Positions 1 through 12,248 of a stretch of DNA of 64,000 nt are shown here, piece by piece. The position numbers and the translations under genes were made by a program. The stretch is taken from positions 248,001 to 312,000 of the forward strand of contig CM028334.1 in assembly GCA_016647705.1 (NCBI GenBank), given 5' to 3'. A model generated the notes under the pieces. That model was given only the letters and a program-made list of their open reading frames with translations, had not been told where the DNA came from and searched no databases. Source of the DNA: Eucommia ulmoides (Eukaryota > Streptophyta > Magnoliopsida > Garryales > Eucommiaceae). The number at the start of each line of letters is the position of its first letter. The stretch's first letter is position 1.

Positions 1-3000
1 ATTACCGGAGATCGAACCAGAAGAGTGCCCTGAGGCTGAGATAGAGTGAGAATTCACAAGTTGGGATCTGAATTCGCACCCTCTTCAGTTTATGGCATTC
101 GAAATCTACGAGTCCACAGTCATCGCCATGTAACTATTATCTATCGACCTTGACGGGAAATGTTTACATCTATTTCGCTTCCTTCAAGGATATTTTGGTG
201 GCAGTTTTTCCTCAATTTTAAAAAAAAAATCATGGCTATTGCAACTTGTATTTTGATTCCGCGTATTAAAAAAAATAAAAGATTTAATGCATAAATTTGT
301 ACTCACACAATTACATATAACTAATTGTGTGTAAAATATAACAAATATTATTTTGATTTGTAACATGTAATTAATTTATGTATAAAAATTTATTAGATGT
401 AACAAATATAACACATGTAATTAATATTATACAAATACATATAACTAATATTAAATTAATTTTTGTATCTAATATTTGTTAGGTGTCATAAATAGATGTA
501 ATTTCTTACGTGTAATTAATATTACTCTGGTACATATAACAAATATTATACAGATATATATAATATATTTAAATATTAATTTGTAACTAATTTTAGTTAT
601 ATGTAACTAATATTCACTATAATATGAATTTACTCACCAAGTTCTCTCTACATCTCCACACAATATGTTAGTACATGTGGAACTAGTACACAAGTAAAAC
701 CTAAAACGCGGGACTAAATCAAAACTTATGTTTTAAAAGAGATTAACGACAGATTACCTCTGCTATTTGAGACTAACCACCAATTATCCTCTTCTTATAA
801 TTACACACACAATATATAATTTTAAAAATATTTTGAATATTTGTCCCCAATCCAAATATAATTGTCATAGAAAATACATTTTTTTTTTTTGTGGTTTGTT
901 ATTTTCACATAAATAATTATTACATGAAGAAAAAAAAAAAATCGAATTAAAAACCACAGTGATGAATTGTGAAAAGATTTGGGTTTGAGACAATACAACA
1001 ACAATTAAGTCTTTTTCCTTCTTAAGTACGATCAGTTACATGAATTCATTTACGCCATAGTGATCGATCAAGAGTCATCTTCTCAGTTAGTTTTATTCCG
1101 TAAAATCAGTTCTAATAGTCTCGTTTTAAGTCTTCTTAGGCCTACATTTCCCTCTAGTAGTTCCTTGAGCTTGAACTAAATCGTATTTTATCATTGGTGT
1201 TTGTACGGATTTTCTAGACACTTATCTAAATTGTCAGAAACAATTTTTTCTCCGATGGGTGATATTTTTTGTATGGACTTTTTAGACACGTGTCCAAACC
1301 GTCATAAAAGATTTTATCTCATTTTCTCTTCGATGGGTGTTATTCTTAAATTCTTTCTAATAATTTCATTTTTAATTTTATCTATTTTCGTCTTGCCACT
1401 TATCCACTATAGTATACTTATTTCAGCCATACTAATTTTTTGGACTTATTTTGTGTTTATAGTCTAATATCTTGAACCATATAGTGTAGCTGTTCTTATT
1501 GTAGTTTTATAGAATTTTTCTTTGAATTTCAACAGTGTTCTATGATCACATATCACTTTAATTGCATTTCTCTAATTTAACCATCTTACCTTAATTTTAT
1601 GAGTAATATCCTCCTCATAGTTTGTTTGCTTTTACTATTAAGTTATAAACAATCATCTGTCCGATTTATCATCTTACCGTAATTTTGAGTGGTAGGAATG
1701 ACATGCATATTTTCCGTGTTTATTACCGGCTTTGGGTAATGAAAATGACTATATTCAATTATTTCATATTTTGTGGGTTTTGCGAACATTCACTTTTTGA
1801 CAATCAATTGAATGTGTTGGTATGTGAATATTCTCATATTTGATTTGACAAGATCGGTTTGAAATATTCTTGTGAACATTCACATTCACTAATGATAAAA
1901 TTGTTGCAACATTCAATAATTTTTTAATATGCACATGAATGTCTTCTTTAGTAAAATCGCACCTCACCTCCTCGGTCAAATTGTCCTCCACGACTCTCTT
2001 TATCTCTCTCGCTCACCTCTCTCTGTATAGGAAACTCGACAGAAAATACTTCATCTTCTCTTGCAGTTGCTTGCTTAAACTGAAAATAAAAATACAAATA
2101 TGTGATTTTGAGGCCCCTAGATTAGCAGCAGCATATGTTGAAAAAGTATGTGCCTATATGGCTAGTGTGAAATTAATCCTTGTAGTAGGAGTACTATAAA
2201 AATGAAAAGCAATAAAGTGAACACAAGGGAAGGGTGGAAAGCTAGGTGCTGCAGGTTAATACAAGCTTGCCTTTGCCTGTTTGCCATTGCCTAGAAGTTA
2301 GAGATAACATGGGTGGCATTAGCATGCCATGCCCATAATAAATATTTAGAAACCGACAAAAACCATTTGTCTGGAAAGGCTCAACCTTTAGTTTAAAGTG
2401 TTCATATCTCCCTTTGTCAAACATTATCATTTCCAACACTGCTTCCCTTTTGACTTGACTTGTTAGCACCAACTACCGAGCACAAAATGTTTGTTTAAAT
2501 ATTTTCCATTTTCCTTCCTTCACACCACGTTTTATGACCAACACTCTTAACATTCATACTACTTTCTTACATATGTTATTGCATAGATGCCTGCTTCTGC
2601 TTCTGCTTCTGTGTGTCACTCTCAATTCATTTTCATAATAAAATCTGGGCAGGATTCGCAAGAAAGCCAACCTGTCTTTCCAGTTTCTGAAGATTCTCTC
2701 CTCAAAATTAAATTTGGGGTCCAACAAAAATTTTCTGATGAAAAAATAACGACAGGGCAAACCATGACAGCCCATCTCTTTTCTATTTCTTTAGTCTTAA
2801 CTAGAAACAGATTAGAACAAAATAAAAAAAAAAAACATAATAGGATTCATTTGATATAATATCTTTGATTTGCAGAGAATATAATAAACCCTTGAGCAGC
2901 TCCCCTAATAGATTAATATTATCACGTGCCTGGTCACATGACTGCTCTGATCAGACACTTAACAACTCTAATATGGAAGTCATGGTTGTGGCAATGGAAC

Positions 3001-3076
3001 AGTCAAAGAAGTAGCACATGATCCCACTTGCATCAGATCCCCCCCAAATGGATTTTAGAACCAACACACTGACAAG
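1..3076. other. AT-rich intergenic DNA, no gene recognised
   Basis: No reading frame here resembles a known family. Positions 290-620 hold many short copies of ATATAACTAATATT and GTAATTAATATT, a locally repetitive AT-rich patch. Positions 1199-1343 hold two diverged tandem copies of a unit of about 70 bp, each with a TAGACAC core and ending in CGATGGGTG. Homopolymer runs are common. The last few hundred bases are presumably the promoter of the small peptide gene downstream. Confidence 0.6.
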
Positions 3077-3081
3077 ACTAC

Positions 3082-3088
3082 ATATAAA
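3082..3088 (+). promoter_or_regulatory. Probable TATA box of the small secreted peptide gene
   Basis: ATATAAA lies about 60 bp upstream of the ATG at 3145, in a CTACATATAAATCTC context. This spacing would give a transcription start near 3110-3120 and a short leader. The call rests on position and sequence only. Confidence 0.5.
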
Positions 3089-3144
3089 TCTCATCGCACT
3101 TGAGCTTAAAATCTCATCATCTCTCTTCAAACCTTCAATCAATC

Positions 3145-3375
3145 ATGAAGTCCAACTCTGTAACAATGGCTGCTCTTGTTCTTACACTCTTTCTGATCCT
3201 ATGTTCTCGGCCTCATCAAGCCCAAGCAACAAGACTCCTCTTGGGGAAAGCCATTGCCTCGTCGTCACAAGCTTCCAATGATTTGCAGGCAACTAAGGAG
3301 GATCCATTTAAGAAGGTGGGATCGAGTTTCCGGATGATACCTCCTAGCAGATCAAATCCAACGCAGAACAAGTAA
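3145..3375 (+). CDS. Small secreted peptide-hormone precursor, CLE/IDA-like C-terminus
   Basis: This is a 76-residue protein. Residues 1-29 look like a signal peptide: hydrophobic core AALVLTLFLILC, probable cleavage after AQA. A variable middle follows, and the protein ends in the short Pro-rich motif RMIPPSRSNPTQNK. That layout is typical of processed plant peptide hormones. The last residues align without gaps to the IDA core (PIPPS...N), and also resemble CLE dodecapeptides if one residue is inserted (R..P....NP..N). The subfamily is therefore unsure. The start at 3145 was chosen over an in-frame ATG at 3100 because the signal peptide begins there and the upstream part lies close to the predicted transcription start. 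The gene has no intron. A likely role is an extracellular ligand for a receptor kinase, which is inferred. Confidence 0.68.
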   Translation: MKSNSVTMAALVLTLFLILCSRPHQAQATRLLLGKAIASSSQASNDLQATKEDPFKKVGSSFRMIPPSRSNPTQNK

Positions 3376-3943
3376 TACTCTCAACTCCCGAAAAGCTCAT
3401 AGCCCTTCCCACTGCTAGTAGTAAGCTCTGACTCTTGAGTATATTGCGTGTGTGTGTGTTGTGGCAGGTGCAAGCCTCCTTAAGAAAGTAGCAAACAGAA
3501 GAGAATAAAACTATGGAGATCAATTCTTTCATTCAGTTCAATTCTTATGTTTAATCAAGAGTTTACATGCATGGCAACTCATATGCCATTCAATTTTGTT
3601 CCTTTTTTTTTTTTTTTTTTTCCTTTTTCCTTTTAGATGTAACAAAATAGTTAAGATATGTGAATATAATAGTTCTCATTTTCATTATCAATGTCATCAA
3701 TCCACATTAGCAAGTCATTCAAACAATTCTTCCATTCCCTCTCGATATTTCGTTTAATGAGAAACATCTTCCTTTCAAGATTCTATGAAATGGTACAAAA
3801 CTCAAAGATTCTGTGAGAAAAAGGAAATCAAAAAAATGAAACTCACAAAAGTAGGACAGAAAAAAAGAAAAAAAGAAAAAAAGGAAAGTGGAGACCTGTT
3901 TAAAAAACAGGTCCTAGAAGGTTATGCAAGGCACACGACCTCT
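3376..3943. other. Convergent intergenic gap
   Basis: This 0.57-kb gap separates the stop of the peptide gene from the stop of the ATPase gene on the other strand, so it holds both 3' ends. A T run of about 19 bases lies near 3603-3621, and a GA/A-rich stretch lies near 3820-3895. No further gene is seen. Confidence 0.6.
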
Positions 3944-6900
3944 TCAGACTGTATGAGCTGTTTGGATGGTACTCAAATCCAAGTTTTTAAGTCTTATTAC
4001 TGATTCGACATGTCCTCTCAAGGCGTGCAACTCTCCAAGCCTGCAAAACATATGCCAACATAGTTTTTGCATAAGTAAATCATTACATAGCGTCTAAATC
4101 ATACATAACCTCCATGCTACTAACCAACCACAATCATAAAATTAGAAATGATAAAAAAAGTGTAAAAACTATGGACCTGGCTATCTCAGCACGTCGCCTG
4201 GCCTGTTCAGCAATCAGAGATGATCTCCTTCCATTACTCTCAAGCTCTGAAGACATCAGCCTTTGCAGAGATCTTTGAGAGAGCACCCACTGGGCCTCCC
4301 TGTCTTCCTTCCCATAATCGTTTCTAGACGTAAATGCCGTCTGTTGGAACCACAAATAGATGAGATATATATTCCATGAGTATGAAGGTAATGTCAAATA
4401 GAAAGAACAAAATTTTCAACCGACCTTTCTATCAAACAGTAGCTTCCAGGCGTCACCGCTCAAAGCATAGCGAACTATGAATTTGATAATATCCAAGGGG
4501 AAGTAGAAGACAAGGCTATATAACCATATGACCCCTGCCCAGCCCCAACCTATGCCCCTGATTGAAGCAAAGCTAATATTTGCATACACGGCAATCAGAG
4601 TGGCAACCTAAACACAAGTGAAGATGATGAAACTCGATCACTAACATAAATGTGATTAAATTAGAAAAAAATAAAATAAGAAAAGACTTACTAATTGAGC
4701 GAGCACAAACGCACACATCAATAGAGTTCCTGGCCTCTCAAGAAATGACAAACTTTGGCTGCGTGTAACAAAAATGAGAGCTTGGCTGATAATGCTGACT
4801 TGCAGATATATGGCAGATGAAACTTCCTCCGTATTTTCAGATAAAGACCTTACATGGAAGTGGGTCTGCAGACAAATAAGGAACAAAATCAGAGATGGAA
4901 GAGAAAGCTGAACACAATGCAAACATAAAAAGAAAATTATGTACAAGTACAATGTATATACCTCAAAGAAAGTGGTGTCAGTTGCGAGCCAGTAAAACAG
5001 GACAGTTACTAAAGCAAGATAAGTGCCAATGACAATGCCCGTTGCAAATATTTCGCCAAGCTTCCAACTGTCGGGGGTTGGAGACGGTTTAACTCTATCT
5101 TTAGAAATAGTCATAATGGTACCTGTTTAAAATGACCAAAATAGTTCATTCTTGAATCAAAATTGGAAAAGAATAGTGGCTCAAGCTTCCAAGCAAACTG
5201 TAAATCTAAAATTTCACTCCTCAACTTTAGCCAGTACATATTCTCTTCCAGTACATATTAGCGTAACAGTAAGAAAGGTTTATCAGAGGTTGAAAGCTCA
5301 CCATCATTTAGGATCGCTACAATCAGAACCATGAAAGGTGGAAAGTCATATTCCCATATTAATGCTAGAAGTGTAAAACCAAGCTGCATGTGGAAATACA
5401 ATGAATTCGAGGATATAGAAAAATGTGAAGCTGAAAGGTAAAAAAATAAGAAATAACAAGGCACTCACCACGATCCGAATAGTTATAGAGACGGCATATA
5501 TCTGCATATTGAAAGTAACCAATGATATTACGATGACACTTAATTAAGCAAAATTATGGAGAAGAAAAGACCACAAGGTATTAAGGTTCTATTACTGAAG
5601 TTCTCTATTGTCGTATATACATTCATTTATTAATAAGTAAATACTTACATGTATACGTAAATAACACTATCTTTAAGTGATCTATTATAGTATTGAACCT
5701 ACATCAAACTGGCAGAAAAGTAATGCTTCAATTGTTAGTTTAGGAGAAAACGGTATCACTTAACTGTATAGTTCTTCATTCTCTGAAATATAGCCCGGCT
5801 AGTTAGAACAGCACTAATGATCACACTTAAGCCAGGCTCAGTTAGGACGAGATCAGCAGCACCTCTTGCAGCATCTGTAGAATCTGCAACTGCTATTCCA
5901 ATATCTGCTTTCTTCAAAGCAGGTGCATCGTTCACACCATCTCCGGTCATTCCACAGATATGCTCCTTTTGTTGAAGAATCTTTACAATTTCATACTTAT
6001 GTTCTGAAAGTGTGTTGCAATGTCAAAGTACTCCTACAAACAATGCTAAAGCACTTAAACTTTTGATATGACTCTAACATTCGCACTCACCAGGGAAGAC
6101 ACCAGCAAAGCCATCTGCTTTTTCAATAAGCTCATCCACTGGAAGAGCTTCATGTTCATCCTTGTCATGCCCCAACAGAGATGAAGAGGGATACATATTT
6201 GTTCCCATGCCTAGTCGTCGACCTGTCTCCTTTGCAATTGCCAACTGATCACCTACATTAGACATCACAACAGAAAAAAAAAAATACTATTTGAGATAGA
6301 GATATCATTAGTAGCTAATAGAGGCAGCAAATGAGAAAATCCACACAAGCCAATGATCGTTACAAATCCTAGTTAGAGTTGTACTGATTGTGAGATTAAA
6401 AGTAGGTTGATGGAAAATATATCAGGCACCTGTAATCATCTTAACACAAACGCCAAGCTTAAGTGCTCTGCGAATGGTCTCAGCACTATCATGTCTTGGA
6501 GGGTCAAACAACGGCAGCAACCCACAAAATGTCCAAGGCCCTCCAGCACTATCCTTCGATTTCTCCGGAACTTCCTGAAAGGATGATAATATATAGTCGA
6601 TGAATGTGCTAGAAAGATGATGTCTCAGATACTAAAGTAGATTCAATCATTGACTACATTCTTGCGGAGAACTTAAATGACGTTTTTCCTCATACAAATC
6701 TATTCATAAAGAGAAATCTAGTCCCTTACTTTTTTTGGCAAAGTTATCATTGTTAGCCACAATAGAAAGGAAATAAAGGAATAATAACCAATGTTAATAC
6801 CTGAATAGCAACTGCAAGAGACCGCAATCCCCTCTCAGCAAACTTGTCAATGATAGCATGTACTTTTCCAGCTATTTCGGGTTTCTCCCGGCACATATTC

Positions 6901-9900
6901 AGAATCTGATGGATTGAAAAATCAATATATAGCTTAAGGAGGAGAAGATAGAAAGCAGAAGTTTCCTTGAAAAAATTCGTGTGGCAGATCAAGCAGATCA
7001 GTGCAATTCGTGTTGTTTACAAAAATGGTAAAATTTGGTACCTGTTCAGGAGCTCCTTTGCTGGACCTATAGCAGTTGCCATCAGGCTCAATGTATGTAA
7101 TTGCAGTACGTTTGTCCACGGGGTTGAAAGGAAGGAAGTGAAGCTCCTGGATATTTGCACGTGCCTATAGACATAAAATTGTAGCTTTTAATTTTTTATA
7201 TTTTTTTGTTCTTCTATGCTACTTGCACAGTTTAGAATGAAAGAAAGTATAGAGTGATGGTAGCAGTATATTGTTTTCTCTACCTCTTTTGGATCAGCAA
7301 GCATGTTAATTATGGCTGCATCAATAGCATCCTGATTCTCCAGTCTTGATGCCCTGGCTGCAAGCAAGATGACCATGTCTTTGTCCATATCTTTTCGGAA
7401 AACCTAGAAAACATGTTTCCGATGAGGAAATATGAAAATTCTTTTAAGAAAACAAATGTGATTATGTTCTAAAATAAATTTGATTTTGATGTATGTCCTT
7501 CTCGGCTCCTTGGCAATTAGATTGTATAATCAATCAACGAAAGATGTGTATAAGTTCACTAAACTTGCCAACATGATATCATATCAATGTTTTCCTAGAC
7601 CAAAGTACAAGTAATTGTAGAACCCAATGCAATGGGCCTAATTCACTCCCAAAAGATGCTTTGTAAGAGGAGGATTGCTCTAGGCTTTATATATAGCTCA
7701 GGGACAGGTCACACAAGCGATGTGGGATTCAACACGCCCCCTCACAAGCAAGGTGGACATTGCCAAACTACTGAAAACGGATATCGGGGGACCCAACATC
7801 AATGTGGGATTCAAAGTGCTCCCTCAAGTGCAAGGTGGACTTTTACAAAACACTTCGAAAGAATGTCGGGAGGCCCAACATTGATGCGGGATTCAACACT
7901 CCCAACATAAGACAAAAGGCTTAGTTTTGATACCATATAAGAACCCAATGGGCCTAACTCACTCTCAAAAGACGCCTGGAAAGAGGAGGATTGCCCTAGG
8001 CTTTATATATAGCTTAGGATCAAGTAATGATGTGGGATTCAACAGTAATAATAAAAGGTCCAATATTCTACCTCAATAAGGTTTCGATCAACAGTGAGGC
8101 GATTTAAGGTCAGGGTTCCAGTTTTATCACTGCATAGAACATCCATTCCAGCCATCTCTTCAATTGCTGTCATCCTCTTTGTAATGGCACCCTTTTAAAA
8201 AAAAAAATTGATAATTAATCTTGCAAGAAAATGAATTATTAAACAATTACGCGTTTCCCAGAATATTCATCTAGCCTTTAAGAAAATGTTTGCATCTGAA
8301 TTCAGTCATGTCAGATGCTCATGATGGATTTACCATATTGTGAACTTTCACTAGAGTTGTACCTGTTGAGACAGCCGATGAGAACCAATGGCAAGCGTGA
8401 CAGATAGCACAGTTGGCATAGCTATAGGTATTCCTCCAATTAAAAGAACAAGTAGGTTGTTGATTCCGCTCCTATACGAACGTTGCTGTATGGGGAACAT
8501 GACAATGATTTCAAGAATGATCCCCACAGCTATTGAGCAAATGCAAAAGTTTCCAATCGAAGTAAGAACCTGCAAGGAAAACACATCAAAATGTCCCCCT
8601 CAAACATTACCAAAGCAAAGAAGAAGAAAAAATACCTTCAATTTCATCAATATATTTACATATCAAATTCTGATTCACAAGTAATGGGGAACAACTAGAT
8701 GTCAAAGCAAATACATCAGATAAGAATGAATAAGTTTAGCATAGCACCTTCTGAAAATGACCACGAACTTCTGTTGAATCAACTAGATGGGCAGCTTTTC
8801 CAAAGAAAGAATGAACTCCAGTAGCTATTACTACAGCTTCAATCTCTCCCTGTTTACATGTTGAACCAGAAAAAACTTCATCTCCTGTTCTCTTTGTGAC
8901 TGGCAGAGATTCTCCAGTAAGAGCTGACTGCGCACAAGTTTTCAATCAGATAATGCTGGAAAAAGTTAGAAGATACTCCACAAAGTTTATGAGAATATTT
9001 TGCCTGGTCAATTTTTAAGGGATCCCCGTCGAGCAAACGAGCATCAGCTGGGATGATGTCACCAAGCTTTATGCTAATAATATCTCCTGGAACTAGAATA
9101 GCTGCCTCCTTCTCCTGCCAATGTCCATCTCTGAGAACCTGTCAGCAAGATGTTAAGCTAACTGTTCAGTATATCTGAGGATAAAAATAGTAAGTCGTTA
9201 ATCGGAACTTCTTCGCAAGATTTTCATGAGTAAAAGCATAGGTAAAATGGACAAACCTTTGTTTTCGGGGCTAAGCGAGCCATAAGGGCTGCTGCAGCAT
9301 TCCCCGCATTATTTTCTTCTATAAAACTGATTGTTGAGTTTATTATTAAAAGGCAAACAATCCCAATGAAATCCTGCCAGTCCGGACCCTGCCCCTGAAA
9401 TGTAAAATTTAAAGAAAAAACAAAAGATGCTTAAAGACCAAGGACAATGCAATCCTGAAATTCTCCATGATATTGGAAAAGTGTGCTGAGGTTTAGAAAC
9501 TTACTCCACCGTTGGCAAGAACAATGGCCATCACTGCTGCAGCTTCCATAACCCATGACAAAGGATTCCACATGAAACTAAGAAATTTCAAAAATTTATT
9601 TTCCTACATGGAGAAACAAACTTTTATAACTCAAGAAGTTCTTACTTTCACAAAACCTTCCTCTTTGTTTGGTGAATGTAATATAATCAACAATTGGTTT
9701 AGAAACTAATCAACAAAACTTCCATGAATACTACATTTATTGTGAAAAATATGTCAAACAGGATCAATCCACTAGATGCCAGTCATCCCAATAAAAATCA
9801 CCGAGTTTTGTTCCTACTAAGAGAGGGTCTGGGAGGGAACAGTTTGGTCACAATAGCAATTTTAACAATGTCTTAATATGGGTCTGGAGGCAACTTCATG

Positions 9901-10328
9901 TTTATTTATTTTATTATTTTTTTTGGGCCATGACTCATAACCAAGAAAATATTAAGAAATCACTTTAAATGCAAGGTTTTTCTTTTGTTTCAAGTATAAA
10001 TTGCAGGCAGACACAAACAAGTAATTGTCCTAATGAAGTGCTCACAGGCTTTTCTTCAAGCTTGTTTGGGCCAAATATATTCAATCTCGCCTCCGCATCT
10101 TCAGATGAAAGTCCTTCTCTTGATGTTTTCAGCTGTTCAAAAACTTCTTCAAGTGGTAAGCGCTCCTGCAAAAACCAAATGTATTCATGGGCATTTTTAA
10201 CTTGAATAACATTTGGAGGCTTGGAGAAATGAAAGTTGAAGAGTAGATGTCGGATATCTCACCAGATCAATCCCCTCTCTGTTAAAATTTTCGGGAGCTA
10301 ACAGTGGTTTCTCAAGGTCTTCAGCCAT
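3944..10328 (-). CDS. AHA10-like: P3A-type proton-pumping ATPase, AHA10/PH5 class (21 exons)
   Basis: This ATPase uses ATP to pump protons. Minus-strand exons: 10263-10328, 10046-10165, 9505-9603, 9257-9394, 9004-9138, 8748-8927, 8363-8569, 8072-8191, 7284-7403, 7042-7164, 6801-6905, 6430-6574, 6091-6252, 5765-6003, 5469-5501, 5302-5383, 4962-5122, 4692-4865, 4425-4607, 4177-4340 and 3944-4040. All phases join into 950 residues, the usual family length. Visible motifs are TGES (190-193), the phosphorylated Asp337 in [16 protein letters not shown] (593 onward) and the proton-site Asp691 in AILNDG. The C-terminal regulatory domain ends in AHTV, with penultimate Thr949 as the expected 14-3-3 site. 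The [10 protein letters not shown] start and the [11 protein letters not shown] tail point to AHA10/PH5, pumps known to act at the vacuole in flavonoid-pigmented cells. All junctions are GT-AG except one: the intron after 9004 begins GC. A splice acceptor near 10346 suggests an intron in the 5' leader. Confidence 0.94.
7616..7734 (-). repeat. TRIM 3' LTR
   Basis: This is the downstream LTR in the element's own minus-strand orientation, about 119 bp, bounded by TG and CA. It carries a 6-bp insertion relative to the other LTR in the GGGCCTAA/CCCAATG region. Confidence 0.82.
7936..8044 (-). repeat. TRIM 5' LTR and adjoining primer-binding site
   Basis: This is the upstream LTR in element orientation, about 109 bp, followed at 7924-7935 by TGGTATCAAAAC on the minus strand, the tRNA-Met primer site. 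Its inner end reads TATA where CA would be expected, so the terminus is mutated. Confidence 0.8.
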
Positions 10329-11439
10329 ATTTCAAGCTTAAGAACCTGGAAAACTAGAACAAGATATTGTAGTACATTGCTTGACCGTGAAAAATGGGTA
10401 ATAACATCTAAACGGCTATATAACATTTTCGTAAATCCTGCATATTCAAAAATAAATGCCTCTTCAAATGATATGAATGGAGTATAACTTCTATGGAAAC
10501 ACACAACAGGAAAAAGAAATTTAGTTATAGTACGTCTAAAGTTATATACCGTTATCAATGAATTGCGCATACAATAAGTTAGCACAATGTGAAACCCAAT
10601 ATTTGACAAAATGCACCCGATTTGGCGAAGATAAACTTATATTTTTCTGCAGCAATCATGCGAAGAGTGCATGACCAAATCACATTCATTACCCGAAACA
10701 AAATAAGAAACATAAATTCTTTACATATAGAATGTTTATACATAAAAGCACAGATGATAGAGTGTATTTGGTTTCTTACTCGAGTGAGGTGAGGATTTTG
10801 CAACTTTTGGGGGAAAAGCGGGTGGAAGGCTAAGCAATGACTCAAGATATTGCTGCTTTGGGTTAAGGCGGATCATCTATAAACAGAAGTAGCAATGCAT
10901 GATTTGGTGGTTGAACGTGACAATCGGTTGTTGGTTCACGACGACCGATTGGTCGGATTCGACAAGTTGAAACAAAATGGCTCATCCTTCAATCAATTGA
11001 TGACTTCAAAACAAAGACGAGATTCAAGCGAAATTGGGGAACGAGCGATGAGAAACAGCAGCAGCTGAAGAAGAAGGGTAGTTGAGTAACGGTCTTTCAA
11101 ACCGAACGGTCTTTGCCTCCTTGCGCCATTGATCAGATCTCCCGCCACGTCCCAGCTAAGCTAACTAAGTAGATCGAAGGATCTGATTCATTCTAGGTTT
11201 TTATACATTCTAATGTTAATAAAGAGTGAGTGTCAAATTAGGTCCATAATTCTTAATTGACTCAATTTAGTCCCTGAATTTTTTGTTGTTTTCCAATTGG
11301 CTCTCTATTCCAATTTCAACTTGGTTTTTTTTGGACGTTAAAGGATGAAAAGCTAAGGAAGCATGTCAAAAGCCTCAGGTTTCATCTACGAAAATAAAAT
11401 ATTTGTCATAATGTCTAGGGGAGTACAAATATATCTAAA

Positions 11440-12248
11440 CTAATTTCAAACCCGCACAACGTGGGGTTTAAAAAAAAATTAAATTTATATTAATATATAT
11501 TTAACTTTTGACAATTATATATGAAATCTTTAGTGTTGTTTCTTTTAATTTAATGTTGAATAATATTTTTTTTAAAAAAATAAAAAATTAATAAATTTAA
11601 AAAAATGTCATTTTTCATCACTCTAATTTATTTTTACACTTCAAAATAATAGGCAAAAGAGAAATATAAATTTAAGTATTAAATTTTAAGAGGAGAAATA
11701 TAATTTTTAAAAATGTTAATGTGTGTTTGAATAGAAACATTATTTATTTATTTATTTATAGTTGTTTTAATTTTGTTTTTGAGGTTAACTTTTAAACAAA
11801 ATAATAGCTCTCACTTCGTGTTGTTTAGTAATTATTATTATTAGAAATTTTAATAATGATTATCAATTAAAAGTCACAACAAAAGAGAAAAAAAATATAT
11901 AATTATTTTGGTCAATTTAGTATGTCATATTTATAAAAAATAAAAAATAAAAAATAAAAAAAAATAGACATTTATTTTGAATTGGAAGAAAATCATTGAA
12001 CTATTTGGATAAATAATTAGAATGAAAATAATTAATTTAAGTATGAAAGATTCAATTAATTTACATTAAAATGTTATTAAAATTACGCTATCTTTAAAAA
12101 CAAAAAATATAAAAAGTCATAATATTATTGTGGTGAGTTAATATCATGACAGTTAAACAAATCTTGACCATTCATTCATCCAAATAAATAAAAATTAAAA
12201 AATAGCAATATTTGAATATGGGGTCATGTTTTCCACTTTTATATATAA
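11440..12248 (-). mobile_element. Possible non-autonomous Helitron
   Basis: On the minus strand a CCC...GGG hairpin (11451-11466) is followed by a short spacer and TTAG (11440-11443), then T. This is close to the Helitron 3' end (hairpin, then CTRR, insertion before T). A better copy of the same end sits at 12249-12276. The other boundary proposed here is the junction with that second copy, where the sequence reads TTATATATAAAAG, like many plant Helitron 5' ends. No coding capacity is seen. The ends are plausible; the full extent is a guess. Confidence 0.35.

Larger units (their letters stand above)
7616..8044 (-). mobile_element. TRIM mini LTR retrotransposon inside an ATPase intron
   Basis: This is a 429-bp element flanked on both sides by GTAAT (7611-7615 and 8045-8049), the 5-bp target duplication. 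Read on the minus strand it begins TGTTGAATCCCACATC and ends GGTTCTACA. Its two LTRs are 7936-8044 and 7616-7734, both containing the conserved AGCTATATATAAAGCCTAG segment with a TATA box. Directly inside the first LTR is TGGTATCAAAAC, matching the primer-binding site for initiator methionine tRNA. There is no coding capacity. These features define a terminal-repeat retrotransposon in miniature. It sits in the intron between the exons at 7284-7403 and 8072-8191, only 22 bp from the nearer one. Confidence 0.9.

Noticed and set aside
7632-7910. 92-codon frame inside an ATPase intron
   Set aside because: It covers the TRIM element; there is no protein similarity, and it spans both an LTR and the interior.
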